A DNA stretch of 16,895 nucleotides from an uncultured Campylobacter sp. (GCF_905372745.1 NZ_CAJPQR010000044.1:1-16895), one strand, 5' to 3'. Counted from the stretch's first letter, positions 7,584 to 15,454 are shown. Notes: generated by a model from the letters alone, not told the origin. Translations and numbers: made by a program.

Positions 7584-7599
7584 AAATAAAAGGTAAATA

Positions 7600-9909
7600 A
7601 TGCAGCAAAATTACGGCGCGGAAAATATTAAAGTTTTAAAAGGGCTAGAAGCGGTTAGAAAACGCCCCGGCATGTACATCGGAGATACCAACGTAAGCGG
7701 CCTACACCACATGATCTACGAGGTCGTCGATAACTCCATAGACGAAGCAATGGCGGGCTACTGCGATACGATAGACGTAGAACTAACGCGCGAAGGCTCT
7801 GCTATCATCACCGATAACGGACGCGGTATACCGGTAGATATGCACCCTACGGAGAAAATTTCAGCCGCTACTGTCGTTTTAACGGTACTTCACGCGGGCG
7901 GTAAATTTGACAAGGACACTTACAAAGTCTCAGGCGGCCTGCACGGTGTGGGCGTTAGCGTCGTAAATGCACTCTCTAAAAAACTGGTCGTAAATATCAA
8001 ACGAGACGGCAAACTACATAGACAAGAATTCTCAAAAGGTATCCCGCAAAGCGACCTGGAAGTTGTAAAAACTACGAATAGAACGGGAACTCAGGTTGAG
8101 TTTTGGCCGGATGACAGCATTTTTGAGGTTACGGAATTTAACGATGAAATTTTAACTAAACGTTTTCGCGAACTAGCCTATCTAAATCCAAAAATCACTA
8201 TAAATTTTAAAGATCAAAGAAACGGTAGAAGCGAGAGTTTTCACTACGAGGGCGGACTTGAGAGCTTTGTAACGGATATGAATAAAAACGAAGCCGTAAG
8301 TAAAGCCGTATCCTTTAGCGGCGGTGAAGAGGACGTTTTAGTCGATTTTGCGCTGATGTACAACGATACTTACAGCGAAAATTTACTAAGCTTCGTAAAT
8401 AACATCAAAACCCCTGACGGCGGTACGCACGAGGCAGGATTTCGCGCGGGTTTAACTCGCGTGATAACAAACTATATCGCAGCAAACGCCGCAGCCCGCG
8501 AAAAAGACACGAAAATCACAGGCGAAGATATCCGCGAAGGCCTAATCGCGGTGGTTAGCGTAAAAGTACCCGAGCCGCAGTTTGAAGGCCAAACGAAAGG
8601 AAAACTAGGCTCAAGCTACGTAAAACCGATCGTTCAAAAAATGGTTTTTGAAGTACTTAGCAAGTATTTTGAAGAAAACCCGATCGAAGCTCGCGCGATA
8701 ATGGAAAAAGCGCTGATGGCGGCGCGCGGACGCGAAGCTGCCAAAAAAGCTCGCGATCTAACGCGTAAAAAAGAGGGTCTAAGCATAGGAACTCTACCCG
8801 GTAAACTAGCAGACTGCCAAAGCAAAGATCCAGCTATCAGCGAGCTTTATCTGGTGGAGGGCGACTCAGCGGGCGGCTCGGCCAAACAAGGACGCGATAG
8901 AGTATTTCAGGCGATTTTACCGCTAAAAGGTAAAATTTTAAACGTAGAAAAATCGCGCTTAGATAAAATTTTAAAATCAGACGAAATAAAAAATATGATA
9001 ACCGCGCTAGGTTGCGGAATCGGCGACGAATTTGACGCCGAGAGGCTTCGCTACCACAAAATCATCATAATGACCGATGCCGACGTCGACGGTAGCCATA
9101 TCCAGACTCTGCTTTTAACGTTTTTCTTTAGATTTTTACACAAAGTCGTGGAAAACGGTCATATCTATCTAGCTCAGCCGCCGCTTTACCGCTATAAAAA
9201 GGGTAAAAAAGAAATTTATCTAAAAGACGAAAGAGCGCTGAATGAATTTCTAATAGAAAACGGCATCGAAGGTGTTGAGTTTGAAGGTATCGGAAATGCT
9301 GATCTTATAGACTTTTTAAAGATAGTCGCGGCTTATAGAAGCGTGTTAAAAGAGCTTGAAAAGCGTTTTAGCGTGATTTCTGCGGTTAGATTTATGATCG
9401 AAAATCCAGATATTGTTTCAAAAAGTTACGGCGAAATTTATGAAATTTTGAAAAACTATTTAGAGGCGCAGGGACACAATATCCTAAACTCATATGTCAG
9501 CGAAGAAGAAGCGCGAATTTACGTACAAACAGAAAGCGGCCTAGAAGAGCTTTTAGTAAATGAAAATTTATTTACAAATCCGCTTTATGAGGAAGCGCTT
9601 TATATCAGTCAAAAGATAAAAGAGCGCGGCATCGAGCTAAAAGGCGACGTGATAGACGTGCTAGACGAGATCGAAAAAAATGCTAAAAAAGGCGCTTATA
9701 TCCAGCGCTATAAAGGCCTTGGCGAGATGAACCCCGAGCAGCTGTGGGAGACGACGATGAACCCTGAAAACCGTCGTTTGCTAAAAATAAACATAAATGA
9801 CGCCATAAGTGCGTCGGATACGTTTAATCTGTTCATGGGCGACGAGGTCGAACCGCGAAGAAACTATATACAAGAGCACGCAAAAGACGTGAAACATTTG
9901 GACGTGTAA
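7600..9909 (+). CDS. gyrB: DNA gyrase subunit B
   Basis: This 769-aa ATPase subunit of gyrase introduces negative supercoils together with GyrA, which is not in the window. The GHKL ATPase part shows AVRKRPGMYIGDT, EVVDNSIDEA (catalytic Glu41, Asn45), TDNGRGIPVD (Asp72) and the GGLHGVGVSVVNALS loop. The TOPRIM part shows EGDSAGG starting at Glu420 and DADVDGSH at 493-500, which hold the metal-binding acids. The C-terminus has the conserved QRYKGLGEMNPEQLW stretch. Length matches Campylobacter GyrB. The ribosome site is AAAGG. The following gene starts one base after the stop codon, so coupled translation is likely. Confidence 0.98.
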   Translation: MQQNYGAENIKVLKGLEAVRKRPGMYIGDTNVSGLHHMIYEVVDNSIDEAMAGYCDTIDVELTREGSAIITDNGRGIPVDMHPTEKISAATVVLTVLHAGGKFDKDTYKVSGGLHGVGVSVVNALSKKLVVNIKRDGKLHRQEFSKGIPQSDLEVVKTTNRTGTQVEFWPDDSIFEVTEFNDEILTKRFRELAYLNPKITINFKDQRNGRSESFHYEGGLESFVTDMNKNEAVSKAVSFSGGEEDVLVDFALMYNDTYSENLLSFVNNIKTPDGGTHEAGFRAGLTRVITNYIAANAAAREKDTKITGEDIREGLIAVVSVKVPEPQFEGQTKGKLGSSYVKPIVQKMVFEVLSKYFEENPIEARAIMEKALMAARGREAAKKARDLTRKKEGLSIGTLPGKLADCQSKDPAISELYLVEGDSAGGSAKQGRDRVFQAILPLKGKILNVEKSRLDKILKSDEIKNMITALGCGIGDEFDAERLRYHKIIIMTDADVDGSHIQTLLLTFFFRFLHKVVENGHIYLAQPPLYRYKKGKKEIYLKDERALNEFLIENGIEGVEFEGIGNADLIDFLKIVAAYRSVLKELEKRFSVISAVRFMIENPDIVSKSYGEIYEILKNYLEAQGHNILNSYVSEEEARIYVQTESGLEELLVNENLFTNPLYEEALYISQKIKERGIELKGDVIDVLDEIEKNAKKGAYIQRYKGLGEMNPEQLWETTMNPENRRLLKININDAISASDTFNLFMGDEVEPRRNYIQEHAKDVKHLDV

Positions 9910-9910
9910 A

Positions 9911-11287
9911 ATGCTAAAATCAGAACTAAAAGAGAGATCCCATCGGTTTAAAACCGCACTTGAAGTATCTTCGATACTTTTTTTTAGTATTATCATTTTA
10001 GTTTATATTTTTATCAAAAAAGATGAGGTTAAATTTGACGCCGACGACATTATTTTAATCACGATTTTGGTTTTGTGTCAGGTTTATTTTACGGTTTATA
10101 AAATTTATCAAAGCTTTCAAACAAGCACGTTAGATCAGATAACTAAGGCTTTTAGTAGAGATGAGATTTTACGCCTACTTTCAAAACAAGCTTCTAAATT
10201 TAAAGGAAAGAGTGGCGGTAATGCGGTAATGCTAAAGATCGAAAATTTAAACGATCTAAACGAGCGTTATAGCTTTGTAAGCACCGATATTTTGCTAAAA
10301 CGATTAGTCGAGCGGCTGGAAAAATTTCTAAACGAAAAAGTCTCTAAAAACACGCTTATCGGTAGATATTCAAACGAATATTTTCTGATCTTTTGCGAGA
10401 GTAAAAATACCGAGTTACTCCATCTTTTAAGTGTTTTTGAGAAGACTCTTTTAAACGACGGGATTTATAATATCGAGTTAAAGATTAAATTTGACGCCGT
10501 AGATATAAACCACTCCGCAAGTCTTAAAAATACGGTCTCTTATCTAATCCAAAAGCTAAATGAAGAAGATAGCGACGATAAAGTAGACGTTACCGACGAC
10601 CTTGAAAAAGACGTCTGTAACTGCATCGATATGCAAAGATTTATTTTTCAAACCCAACTCGTTAAAAGCCTTCGCTTCGGACAAAATTTAAAAAATGTTT
10701 TGATTAAAATTTATACTGATATGCAAGGCCTAGTCTCAAAGCGAAAAGTACAAAATATCGCAAATAAAAACGGCTACGAGGTGCTTTTTGATATAAATAT
10801 TATTAAAAAATTATCTGAAATTAAATTTAAAGATAACGATCCGCTTATGATTGAAATTTCATCCGTCTCTCTTATAAATTTTATAAAAGAGTTCGCGCAG
10901 ATGGGAAAGATCGATCCAAATCGAATTATTTTCGAGTTTAGCGAGAAGCTAGTGTATGACGAGATAAATAGATTTAAAGAAATCTTAACGGAGTATAAAA
11001 ATCTAGGTTTTCGCTTCGCGTTAAATAAATTCGGCGGTAATAATGCCGGATTTGAGTATTTTAAATTTTTGCCGATAGATTTTGTTATCTACGACATAGA
11101 ATTTAACAAAAATATCAAAAACGATAAATTTAAAACTCTGTTTGAAAATCTAAATTTAACCGCAAAAAGATTAGGCGTGAAGACTATTGTGAGATTTGTG
11201 GAGAACGAGGAGTTCTTTAACGTCGTGGAGCGCTATCAGACCGACTTCGCGCAGGGCTTTTTCATAGAAAAGCCAAAAGAAATTTAA
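9911..11287 (+). CDS. Membrane-anchored degenerate GGDEF-EAL protein
   Basis: This 458-aa protein has two hydrophobic membrane segments (about 20-36 and 47-66), then a GGDEF-like domain and an EAL-like domain, both degenerate. The GGDEF entry motif is LDQITKAFSRDEIL (about 74-87), but the signature loop reads GRYSNEYFLIF (151-161), with SNEYF in place of GGDEF. In the EAL part, the ExLR motif is not recognisable, the DDFG position reads NKFG (in FALNKFGGNNAGFEYF), and LPIDFVIYD replaces LPVDxIKID. The final QGFFIEKP matches the family's QGYxxxxP. So it probably neither makes nor cleaves cyclic di-GMP and may act as a receptor or scaffold. It sits one base after gyrB and nine before queF. Confidence 0.75.
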   Translation: MLKSELKERSHRFKTALEVSSILFFSIIILVYIFIKKDEVKFDADDIILITILVLCQVYFTVYKIYQSFQTSTLDQITKAFSRDEILRLLSKQASKFKGKSGGNAVMLKIENLNDLNERYSFVSTDILLKRLVERLEKFLNEKVSKNTLIGRYSNEYFLIFCESKNTELLHLLSVFEKTLLNDGIYNIELKIKFDAVDINHSASLKNTVSYLIQKLNEEDSDDKVDVTDDLEKDVCNCIDMQRFIFQTQLVKSLRFGQNLKNVLIKIYTDMQGLVSKRKVQNIANKNGYEVLFDINIIKKLSEIKFKDNDPLMIEISSVSLINFIKEFAQMGKIDPNRIIFEFSEKLVYDEINRFKEILTEYKNLGFRFALNKFGGNNAGFEYFKFLPIDFVIYDIEFNKNIKNDKFKTLFENLNLTAKRLGVKTIVRFVENEEFFNVVERYQTDFAQGFFIEKPKEI

Positions 11288-11296
11288 AGGAAAAAA

Positions 11297-12001
11297 ATGC
11301 AAGAAAACGAGGTCGTAGAGCCAAAATACGGAGAGAAAATAATAAGCGAATTTGACGTAGAAAAAGACCTGGAAATCTGGGAAAACAAACATGAACGCGA
11401 CTACAAGATAAAAATCACGCTGCCGGAGTTTTGCTGCTTATGCCCGCGCTCGGGGTATCCTGATTTTGCGACGATTTATCTTGAGTACGTGCCGGCTAAA
11501 TTCGTCGTCGAGCTAAAAGCGATCAAACTTTATATCAATAGCTTCATGACGCGCAACATCAGCCACGAAGATAGCATAAACGAAATTTACGGCGTTTTAG
11601 AACGAAAGCTAGCTCCAAAATGGATGAAGATCATAGGCGACTTTAACCCGCGCGGCAACGTCCATACCGTGATCGAAATTTGCTCGGACGAGATAATCAA
11701 AAAAACGCAAGAGCAAAGCTTTGAAGCGCCAAAATTTGAAAAATTTTCGCGAGATAGCGAGCGAAGTTTTGATAGAGGCGGTTACGGAGCACGCGAGTCT
11801 AAATTTAGCAAAGACGGCTCTCGCGGTAAGAGTTTCGGAGCCGATAAAAGAGGCGCAAAAACCGGCGATAGAAAACCTCGCGCAAGCAAAGATAAATTTG
11901 ACGATAAACCGCGAAGAACGGGCAATAAAGATGGCTTTAAAAAGCCTGAATTTGCCGGCGAAAAGCGCGCTCGCGTCGTGAAAAAATCGGACGATAAATG
12001 A
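11297..12001 (+). CDS. queF: NADPH-dependent 7-cyano-7-deazaguanine reductase QueF, with basic tail
   Basis: QueF reduces preQ0 to preQ1 in queuosine biosynthesis, for tRNA wobble-base modification. The catalytic motif CLCPRSGYPDFATI places the thioimide-forming Cys49 and Asp56, VELKAIKLY (71-79) is the family's substrate-binding segment with Glu72, and His90-Glu91 follow. These features fit the short, single-domain QueF type, which is usually about 125-165 aa. This one is 234 aa: from about residue 140 there is a disordered, charged tail rich in Arg, Lys, Gly, Asp and Ser, for example SFDRGGYGARESKF and RKPRASKDKFDDKPRR. The tail may bind RNA or tRNA (inference). The ATG is preceded by AAAGGAAAAAA. 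The stop overlaps the next start as ATGA. Confidence 0.93.
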   Translation: MQENEVVEPKYGEKIISEFDVEKDLEIWENKHERDYKIKITLPEFCCLCPRSGYPDFATIYLEYVPAKFVVELKAIKLYINSFMTRNISHEDSINEIYGVLERKLAPKWMKIIGDFNPRGNVHTVIEICSDEIIKKTQEQSFEAPKFEKFSRDSERSFDRGGYGARESKFSKDGSRGKSFGADKRGAKTGDRKPRASKDKFDDKPRRTGNKDGFKKPEFAGEKRARVVKKSDDK

Positions 12002-13227
12002 TAAGCGCGCAGCTCATCGAGCACATTTTTAAGGCCGCATCAATCTCGCGCTGGAACGACTATCCCAAGATGACGAATTTAGTCGAGCTTGATAAACAGG
12101 CGCATAAATTTATCATCGCGTATTTTATCGCAAAGCTCGAGCATAATACCGATATGAACTACATCATCGAGGCTGGTATTTTCGAGTTTCTCGCGCGAGT
12201 CGTGGTAACGGATATACGCCCGGACGTGTTTCATCAGATGCAAAAAACCAAAAACGAGCAGATAAACGCTTGGGTGCTAACGATCCTAGAAGGGCTCGTA
12301 AAGGACGTCGAGGGCGGTAAATTTTTAGAGCGGATGCGCCGCTATCTCACGCACAAGGACAAAGCTCACGCCAAAGAGCGCCTGATCCTAAAGGCCGCTA
12401 GCTATCTCGCGACGCGCTGGGAGTTTTCGATCGTTTATCAAACGAGCAAATTTTTAAGCGACATAGACGAGCTAAAAGCGCGCGTGGAGGAGGAGCTGGA
12501 GGATTATTACGAGCTAATAGGCGTACGTAAAATCGTGATGAATCAAAAGCTAGCAAAGCTAGTCGATCTAGCCGGTAGACTGCGTTTTCAAAAGCGCTGG
12601 GCACAGACGCCGCGCATCCCTGAAACGGCGGTTTTGGGCCATATGTTAGTCGTGGCGATTTTGAGTTATTTTTACTCGCTTGAGGTAAAGGCCTGCAAAA
12701 CGAGACTAGAAAATAACTTCTTTTGCGCGCTCTTTCACGATCTGCCCGAGTCGCTAACGCGCGATATCATTAGCCCCGTAAAATACGGTATCGAAGGGCT
12801 AAATGAGATAATCAGCGAATATGAAATGCGCCTGATAGACGAGAAAATTTTGCCTTTCGTACCTGAAAATTTTAGAGACGAGTTTAGCTATATCCTGGGC
12901 ATCCGTATGGAAAATGGCAAATTTATCAAAAACGAGTTTGAAAACAGGATCTGCGAGAAAAAGCCTCTACATCACGAGGGTACGATGGAGAACGTAAACG
13001 AGGATAAATTTAACGCTATCGATGGAAAAGCGCTTAAAATTTGCGATAAACTCGCGGCGTTTTTCGAGGCGGGGATCTCGATCAGCTACGGTGTGAAGTC
13101 AAACGAACTAACCGAAGGCTTTAATAATATGGATAAATTTTTTCAGAAAAATCAGAGCTTGGACGGAGTGAATTTTTTAAAAGTTTGCGATGATTTTAAG
13201 GAGCATTTTTCGCTTTTGCAGGTTTAA
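11998..13227 (+). CDS. HD-domain phosphohydrolase, apparent tandem duplication
   Basis: The C-terminal half of this 409-aa protein is a YfbR-like HD domain: RW (200-201), His215 in LGHMLVVAI, His247-Asp248 in FHDLPESLTRD, and Asp350 in KICDKLAAF are the expected metal ligands. YfbR enzymes hydrolyse deoxynucleoside monophosphates, but other HD proteins act on other nucleotides, so the substrate is open. The N-terminal half repeats the layout with RWNDYP (18-23), His36 in QAHKFIIAYF, and FEFLARVVVTDIRPDV (62-77). This last aligns with 246-261 but has Glu-Phe where the His-Asp pair should be. It is the last gene of the gyrB run and overlaps queF by 4 nt. Its stop codon lies beside the SRP RNA terminator on the other strand. 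Confidence 0.8.
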   Translation: MISAQLIEHIFKAASISRWNDYPKMTNLVELDKQAHKFIIAYFIAKLEHNTDMNYIIEAGIFEFLARVVVTDIRPDVFHQMQKTKNEQINAWVLTILEGLVKDVEGGKFLERMRRYLTHKDKAHAKERLILKAASYLATRWEFSIVYQTSKFLSDIDELKARVEEELEDYYELIGVRKIVMNQKLAKLVDLAGRLRFQKRWAQTPRIPETAVLGHMLVVAILSYFYSLEVKACKTRLENNFFCALFHDLPESLTRDIISPVKYGIEGLNEIISEYEMRLIDEKILPFVPENFRDEFSYILGIRMENGKFIKNEFENRICEKKPLHHEGTMENVNEDKFNAIDGKALKICDKLAAFFEAGISISYGVKSNELTEGFNNMDKFFQKNQSLDGVNFLKVCDDFKEHFSLLQV

Positions 13228-13335
13228 AAAACCCTCTCTCAGATGACTGCGGCACACGCCTAGCCTAAGTGCTCTGCTGTGTTCCCACCCTGAAGCGGTG
13301 CCTAGAAGAGACATTGCACAGGTCTAAGAAAGGGC
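13228..13335 (-). ncRNA. ffs: Signal recognition particle RNA (4.5S type)
   Basis: Read on the minus strand, the core CAGG-GTG-GGAA-CAC-AGCAG (13292 to 13274) is the SRP RNA domain IV hairpin with its GGAA tetraloop and the conserved internal loop that binds Ffh. The ends pair over 12 bp, with CCCTTTCTTAGA (13334-13323) against TCTGAGAGAGGG (13243-13232), and a run of six T follows, giving a terminator-like 3' end. Length of about 108 nt fits the small bacterial SRP RNA. It is convergent with the HD gene, whose stop codon at 13225-13227 lies in the T run. The exact ends are approximate. Confidence 0.88.
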
Positions 13336-13342
13336 AAGAGCG

Positions 13343-13348
13343 ATTTTA
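13343..13348 (-). promoter_or_regulatory. -10 promoter of SRP RNA
   Basis: TAAAAT on the minus strand, seven bases before the G at 13335 that begins the outer SRP stem, is a good -10 candidate. AT-rich sequence lies upstream of it. The same spacer probably also serves the plus-strand gene at 13384. Confidence 0.5.
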
Positions 13349-13383
13349 CTCAAATTTTACTTAAATATATTTTAGGCGGCAGC

Positions 13384-13818
13384 ATGGGATTTGATATAAA
13401 ATGTAAATTTTTGTCGTTGTTTAGGGAGTTTTTGGTCTATCACCACCGCTCGCTCGAGTTTCGCGCGAAGATATTTGCGGCTATCATCTCGGCCAAACTC
13501 AATCCCGAAGAGGACGATTTTGCAAATTTATACGATATCTCGAGCGAAATTTACGGCAGTGACGAGAACCGCAAACGCGTACTTATCGAAACCACCAGAG
13601 AGTATGTCTCCCGTATCAAACGCAAAGACCCGATGACGCTTGATAGCTTGCTCTTAGCGATCGATCAGGCTATCAGAGCGAACAAAAACTACGCGCTAAA
13701 GATCGACTTCGAGCACCTACGCAGGCTCATCGACGCCGACGAATACGAAGGTCTCGTGCAGCAGCGCGTGTATGATTTCTTGCTATACGAGGTAAAAACC
13801 TACGCGCCAAACAGATAA
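13384..13818 (+). CDS. Small helical hypothetical protein
   Basis: This 144-aa protein starts at an ATG with a weak AGGCGG site. It is cytosolic by appearance, with no signal peptide or membrane segment, and is predicted to be nearly all helix. The stretch FRAKIFAAIISAKLNPEEDDFANLYD (about 26-51), followed by a helix rich in charged residues, is loosely reminiscent of the TerB-like helical fold, in which acidic residues follow a helix of small residues. That likeness is weak and is not claimed as an assignment. Promoter candidates lie in the 48-nt spacer shared with SRP RNA. No neighbour suggests its role. Confidence 0.7.
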   Translation: MGFDIKCKFLSLFREFLVYHHRSLEFRAKIFAAIISAKLNPEEDDFANLYDISSEIYGSDENRKRVLIETTREYVSRIKRKDPMTLDSLLLAIDQAIRANKNYALKIDFEHLRRLIDADEYEGLVQQRVYDFLLYEVKTYAPNR

Positions 13819-13832
13819 GACATCAAATTTGA

Positions 13833-14506
13833 ATTAAATTTTGCCTATTTTTGCTGCTTTTTAGCGGTGCTTTTTATACGGCTTTTTATTATGGATTTGA
13901 TTTTTGGGAGGCGATACGCTTGATGACGGCATTTACAAAGAGTCGGCATGCCTGAGGCTAGCAGCGAGACCGATATAAATTTACCGTCAAAAAAGCCGGT
14001 ATCTACGAGTAAAATCTACTACAAAAGCAAAAAAGTAAAGTTCAGCAGAGGAGACCTTCCCGGGATGCGGCAGCGACGAGTTTACGAAGCGGTTTTACCG
14101 GAAAACTACAGCTACTAAGTTAGCCTGCTACTACGGTTATACGACGCAAGGCGTCCCTGAGCCAATTGGCACGAGTGGAGAGGAAAAAGCGGCCTTAGCG
14201 GGCGAAAAAATATTGCTAAAAGTTATGCTCAAATCTCTACAAAACCGCAAAATAAACTACGTAAAAGGCGGCGAGGTGAACGATCTAAAACAAAATTTAA
14301 GCGCCCTAACCGAGACCTTTGATCTGTCAAAATACGGCGCGACTTCATGGTACAGCGCTCCAAACGGAGGCTTTGCGCACGATAAAGTTTTGCTCAGAGC
14401 AGAGCTCGAAAAAGGCAAGTATAGCGTAAAAATGCAGGCTCTAAGCGACGCGCCCGAGCTAAAAAAGATCGTGACGTTTATTAAAATTAGCAGATATCAC
14501 AACTGA
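13833..14506 (+). pseudogene. Multiply frameshifted gene remnant, probably an exported or membrane-anchored protein
   Basis: No single frame covers this stretch, but protein-like pieces follow one another in different frames. Frame of 13833: a hydrophobic start, FLLLFSGAFYTAFYYGFDFWE (about 13848-13910), like a signal anchor. Frame of 13910: GDTLDDGIYKES. Then 13948-14118: a 56-codon piece beginning MPEASSETDINLPSKKP and containing KIYYKSKKVKF, with an alternative frame reading YKFTVKKAGIYE. Finally an open frame from 14039 to 14506 with ETFPGCGSDEFTKRFYRK, YYGYTTQGVPEPIGTSGEEK, and the intact-looking 97-aa end KGKYSVKMQALSDAPELKKI. At least two or three frameshifts are needed. The 97-aa piece starting at TTG 14213 is therefore best read as the C-terminus of this remnant rather than a gene. 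I do not recognise the family. Confidence 0.6.
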
Positions 14507-14552
14507 AAGTGATGATTTGGGAGATTTTGCACATCAAATTTGACTAAATTTA

Positions 14553-15239
14553 CTAAAAATTCCTAAGCTCTATTTCCAAATTTGAACGTATCAAATTTAT
14601 ATCAAATTTAGCCTTCGCCTGCGTCAAATTTCCGAAATTTTCGCCCGTATCGAGGAAATTTTGCAAGTAATAAACGCCTCTGTATCCGTACTCGTACAAA
14701 ATCTCGCTCATAGCAGAGATATCGGCCTCGTCTAGCAAGTCCGCGTGCACCGTCGTTCTAACCTCAAATTTAAAGCCGATTTGCAACAAAAACTCAAGCA
14801 TTTGCAAGAAATTTTTATACAAATTTGAGCCGGCAACCTTGAGAAATTTTTCCTTCGTCGCCTTAAAATCAAGCGCGATGTAGTCGATCAAATTTAGCGA
14901 GATAGCTTGCTGAATAATGGTTAAATTTGAGCCGTTAGTATCGACTTTGAGCGAAAAGCCGCGCGACTTTACCTCATGAGCTAGCGGTAAAAACGCCGGG
15001 CTAAGCGTACATTCGCCGCCGCTAAAAACCACGCCGCTAAGCTTGCCTTTGCGCTTGTCTAAAAATTTGATAAACTCGGCGCAGCTGATCTGTCCGGCGC
15101 CCGTGACGATAGGGACATTGTAACAGTAGGCGCAGCGCATGTTGCAGCCTGCAAACCACGCTATGCAGGCCGTTTTGTCGGGGTAGTCGAGGGTCGTAAA
15201 GGGGGTGAGCGAGTAAAGCGGAAAATCGGCGTCTTTCAC
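14553..15239 (-). CDS. nrdG: Anaerobic ribonucleotide reductase activating protein (radical SAM)
   Basis: This 228-aa radical SAM enzyme is of the NrdG2-like type, which generates the glycyl radical on the anaerobic ribonucleotide reductase NrdD. The N-terminus SLTPFTTLDYPDKTACIAWF is typical of that group. The cluster motif GCNMRCAYCYN supplies Cys32, Cys36 and Cys39 for the 4Fe-4S centre, and VVFSGGECTL is the GGE motif that binds S-adenosylmethionine. KVDTNGSN and YIALDFKA are further expected strands. The start codon is GTG with a weak ribosome site, 18 nt after the small NrdD-tail gene, so coupling to it is likely. A related activase for another glycyl radical enzyme cannot be excluded, but the neighbour supports NrdD. 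Confidence 0.88.
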   Translation of the reverse strand: MKDADFPLYSLTPFTTLDYPDKTACIAWFAGCNMRCAYCYNVPIVTGAGQISCAEFIKFLDKRKGKLSGVVFSGGECTLSPAFLPLAHEVKSRGFSLKVDTNGSNLTIIQQAISLNLIDYIALDFKATKEKFLKVAGSNLYKNFLQMLEFLLQIGFKFEVRTTVHADLLDEADISAMSEILYEYGYRGVYYLQNFLDTGENFGNLTQAKAKFDINLIRSNLEIELRNF

Positions 15240-15257
15240 GTTTTACTCGCGGTTAGA

Positions 15258-15416
15258 TTAGGCTTTGCGTTCGCAAAATTTGACGCGCTCTTTATGCTCG
15301 CCTTTTTTGCCGAGGTTAAAGCTCTCTACAGGGCGGTGGTAGCCCATTACGCGGGTGTAAACGACGCATTTCGTGCGTTTTGCTTCAAGCGAAGCTAATA
15401 TTTCTTTGTCGCTCAT
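15258..15416 (-). CDS. Stand-alone NrdD C-terminal glycyl-radical domain (52 aa)
   Basis: The minus-strand ATG at 15416 has a perfect AAGGAG site and encodes 52 aa. Residues 17-45 (CVVYTRVMGYHRP, then ESFNLGKKGEHKERV) correspond to the extreme C-terminus of class III anaerobic ribonucleotide reductases, where the glycine of the R-V-x-G-Y motif becomes the glycyl radical; here this is Gly25. Only the last part of the zinc-binding region remains (Cys17), plus a Cys48 near the end. The large catalytic part of NrdD is not in the window; upstream lies only the divergent tpx gene. So this is either a naturally separate radical domain, like GrcA/YfiD for pyruvate formate-lyase, or a leftover fragment. 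The clean start, ribosome site, promoter and nrdG neighbour favour a working gene. Confidence 0.75.
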   Translation of the reverse strand: MSDKEILASLEAKRTKCVVYTRVMGYHRPVESFNLGKKGEHKERVKFCERKA

Positions 15417-15445
15417 TTGTCACTCCTTGATAATTGATGTCAAAT

Positions 15446-15454
15446 AGTATAGCA
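15446..15454 (-). promoter_or_regulatory. Extended -10 promoter of the NrdD-tail/nrdG pair
   Basis: On the minus strand TGCTATACT fits TGnTATAAT well. Transcription would start near 15439, about 22 nt before the ATG at 15416. It lies in the divergent region shared with tpx. Confidence 0.6.

Noticed and set aside
11721..12024. ORFs in other frames over the QueF tail
   Set aside because: The low-complexity tail leaves other frames open by composition. The tail frame itself joins a complete QueF and ends in an ATGA overlap with the next gene.
14213..14506. Independent 97-aa gene from a TTG start
   Set aside because: The frame is open back to 14039 with protein-like sequence and there is no ribosome site at the TTG, so it is the 3' part of the frameshifted remnant.
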